A stretch of DNA of 64,000 nucleotides from Ruminococcus sp. (GTDB lineage Bacteria > Bacillota > Clostridia > Oscillospirales > Ruminococcaceae), in assembly GCA_017397925.1 (NCBI GenBank), contig JAFQHO010000027.1, forward strand, positions 1-64,000, read 5' to 3'. A model generated the notes under the pieces. It did no database searches and was not told where the DNA came from. It saw nothing but the letters and a program-made list of their open reading frames with translations. The position numbers and the translations under genes were made by a program. Positions 63,845-64,000 of the stretch are shown piece by piece; the first letter of the stretch is position 1; each line of letters begins with the position of its first letter.

Positions 63845-63967
63845 AATAAGTGATATTTGAGTTATCGGACTATTTAGCTGATAATCCTATACGCTGTTTT
63901 CAGCTTAACCAACAATTGACCGGCGTTATTATCAACTATCAATATAATAAGTAAGGAGTAGATTACA

Positions 63968-64000
63968 ATGAAGTTCGGATTTTTTGACGACGCAAATAAG
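63968..64000 (+). CDS. start of a GH94 cellobiose/cellodextrin phosphorylase (partial)
   Basis: Only 11 codons are in the window: MKFGFFDDANK, preceded by TAAGGAG 9 nt upstream. This N-terminus matches the highly conserved start of clostridial cellobiose phosphorylases as I remember it. These cytoplasmic enzymes split cellobiose with phosphate into glucose 1-phosphate and glucose, saving ATP. The call rests on few residues; cellodextrin or chitobiose phosphorylase are alternatives. Confidence 0.6.
   Translation, partial: MKFGFFDDANK

Overview
The window looks like chromosome from an anaerobic, fibre-degrading Firmicute of the Ruminococcus group (Oscillospiraceae). This rests on four things: several secreted proteins with dockerin-type repeats; the first 11 codons of a cellobiose/cellodextrin-phosphorylase-like GH94 enzyme at the right edge; a GTP-type PEP carboxykinase and an [FeFe]-hydrogenase maturase (HydE); and a Gram-positive-type type IV pilus locus. 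Promoters are close to the sigma-A consensus and ribosome sites are strong AGGAGG types. The species call is inference from gene content only.

Left edge to 16.9 kb: three tandem sigma-A promoters point off the left edge, probably into an rRNA or tRNA operon. A type IV pilus locus follows, almost all on the minus strand: four pilins that each have their own promoter, an S41 peptidase inside the pilin array, pilB-pilT, the prepilin peptidase pilD (plus strand), and an operon pilC, a pilM/pilN fusion, pilO, a 984-aa PilX-like surface protein and two minor pilins. Together these cover the retraction and extension motors, inner-membrane platform, subunits and processing enzyme.

17-38.5 kb is mixed housekeeping and accessory content: asnB; rsmD-coaD; a sigma factor/membrane anti-sigma pair followed by a dockerin-like secreted protein; a CPBP protease; a zinc-ribbon/TPM membrane pair; pnuC; PEP carboxykinase; a cytidylate-kinase-like protein; two tandem paralogous solute-binding-type lipoproteins; and rlmH with an MBL hydrolase and an AIM24 protein.

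38.5-58.8 kb is a branched-chain amino acid region: leuA behind a T-box leader, then ilvB-ilvN-ilvC, ilvD, leuC-leuD-leuB and ilvA. Small accessory genes (an LRR protein, a SUKH/SMI1 protein, unknowns) lie between the pathway genes. A Rid protein, nadA, hydE, an unknown Cys-containing protein and cysE follow. The gaps hold unusual repeats: arrays of a 7-nt unit (AGCCNTT on one arm, its complement AANGGCT on the other) forming large imperfect hairpins, including three tandem copies of a 156-bp unit, and palindromes with conserved flanks and a changing core.

58.8-64 kb looks like a polysaccharide-use region: an LRR-plus-dockerin protein, a stand-alone dockerin protein, an aldose-epimerase-like enzyme, another dockerin-type secreted protein and the start of the GH94 phosphorylase. 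The features most worth following are the heptad-repeat hairpins, the multi-promoter pilin array with its embedded peptidase, and the unknown Cys protein next to hydE.
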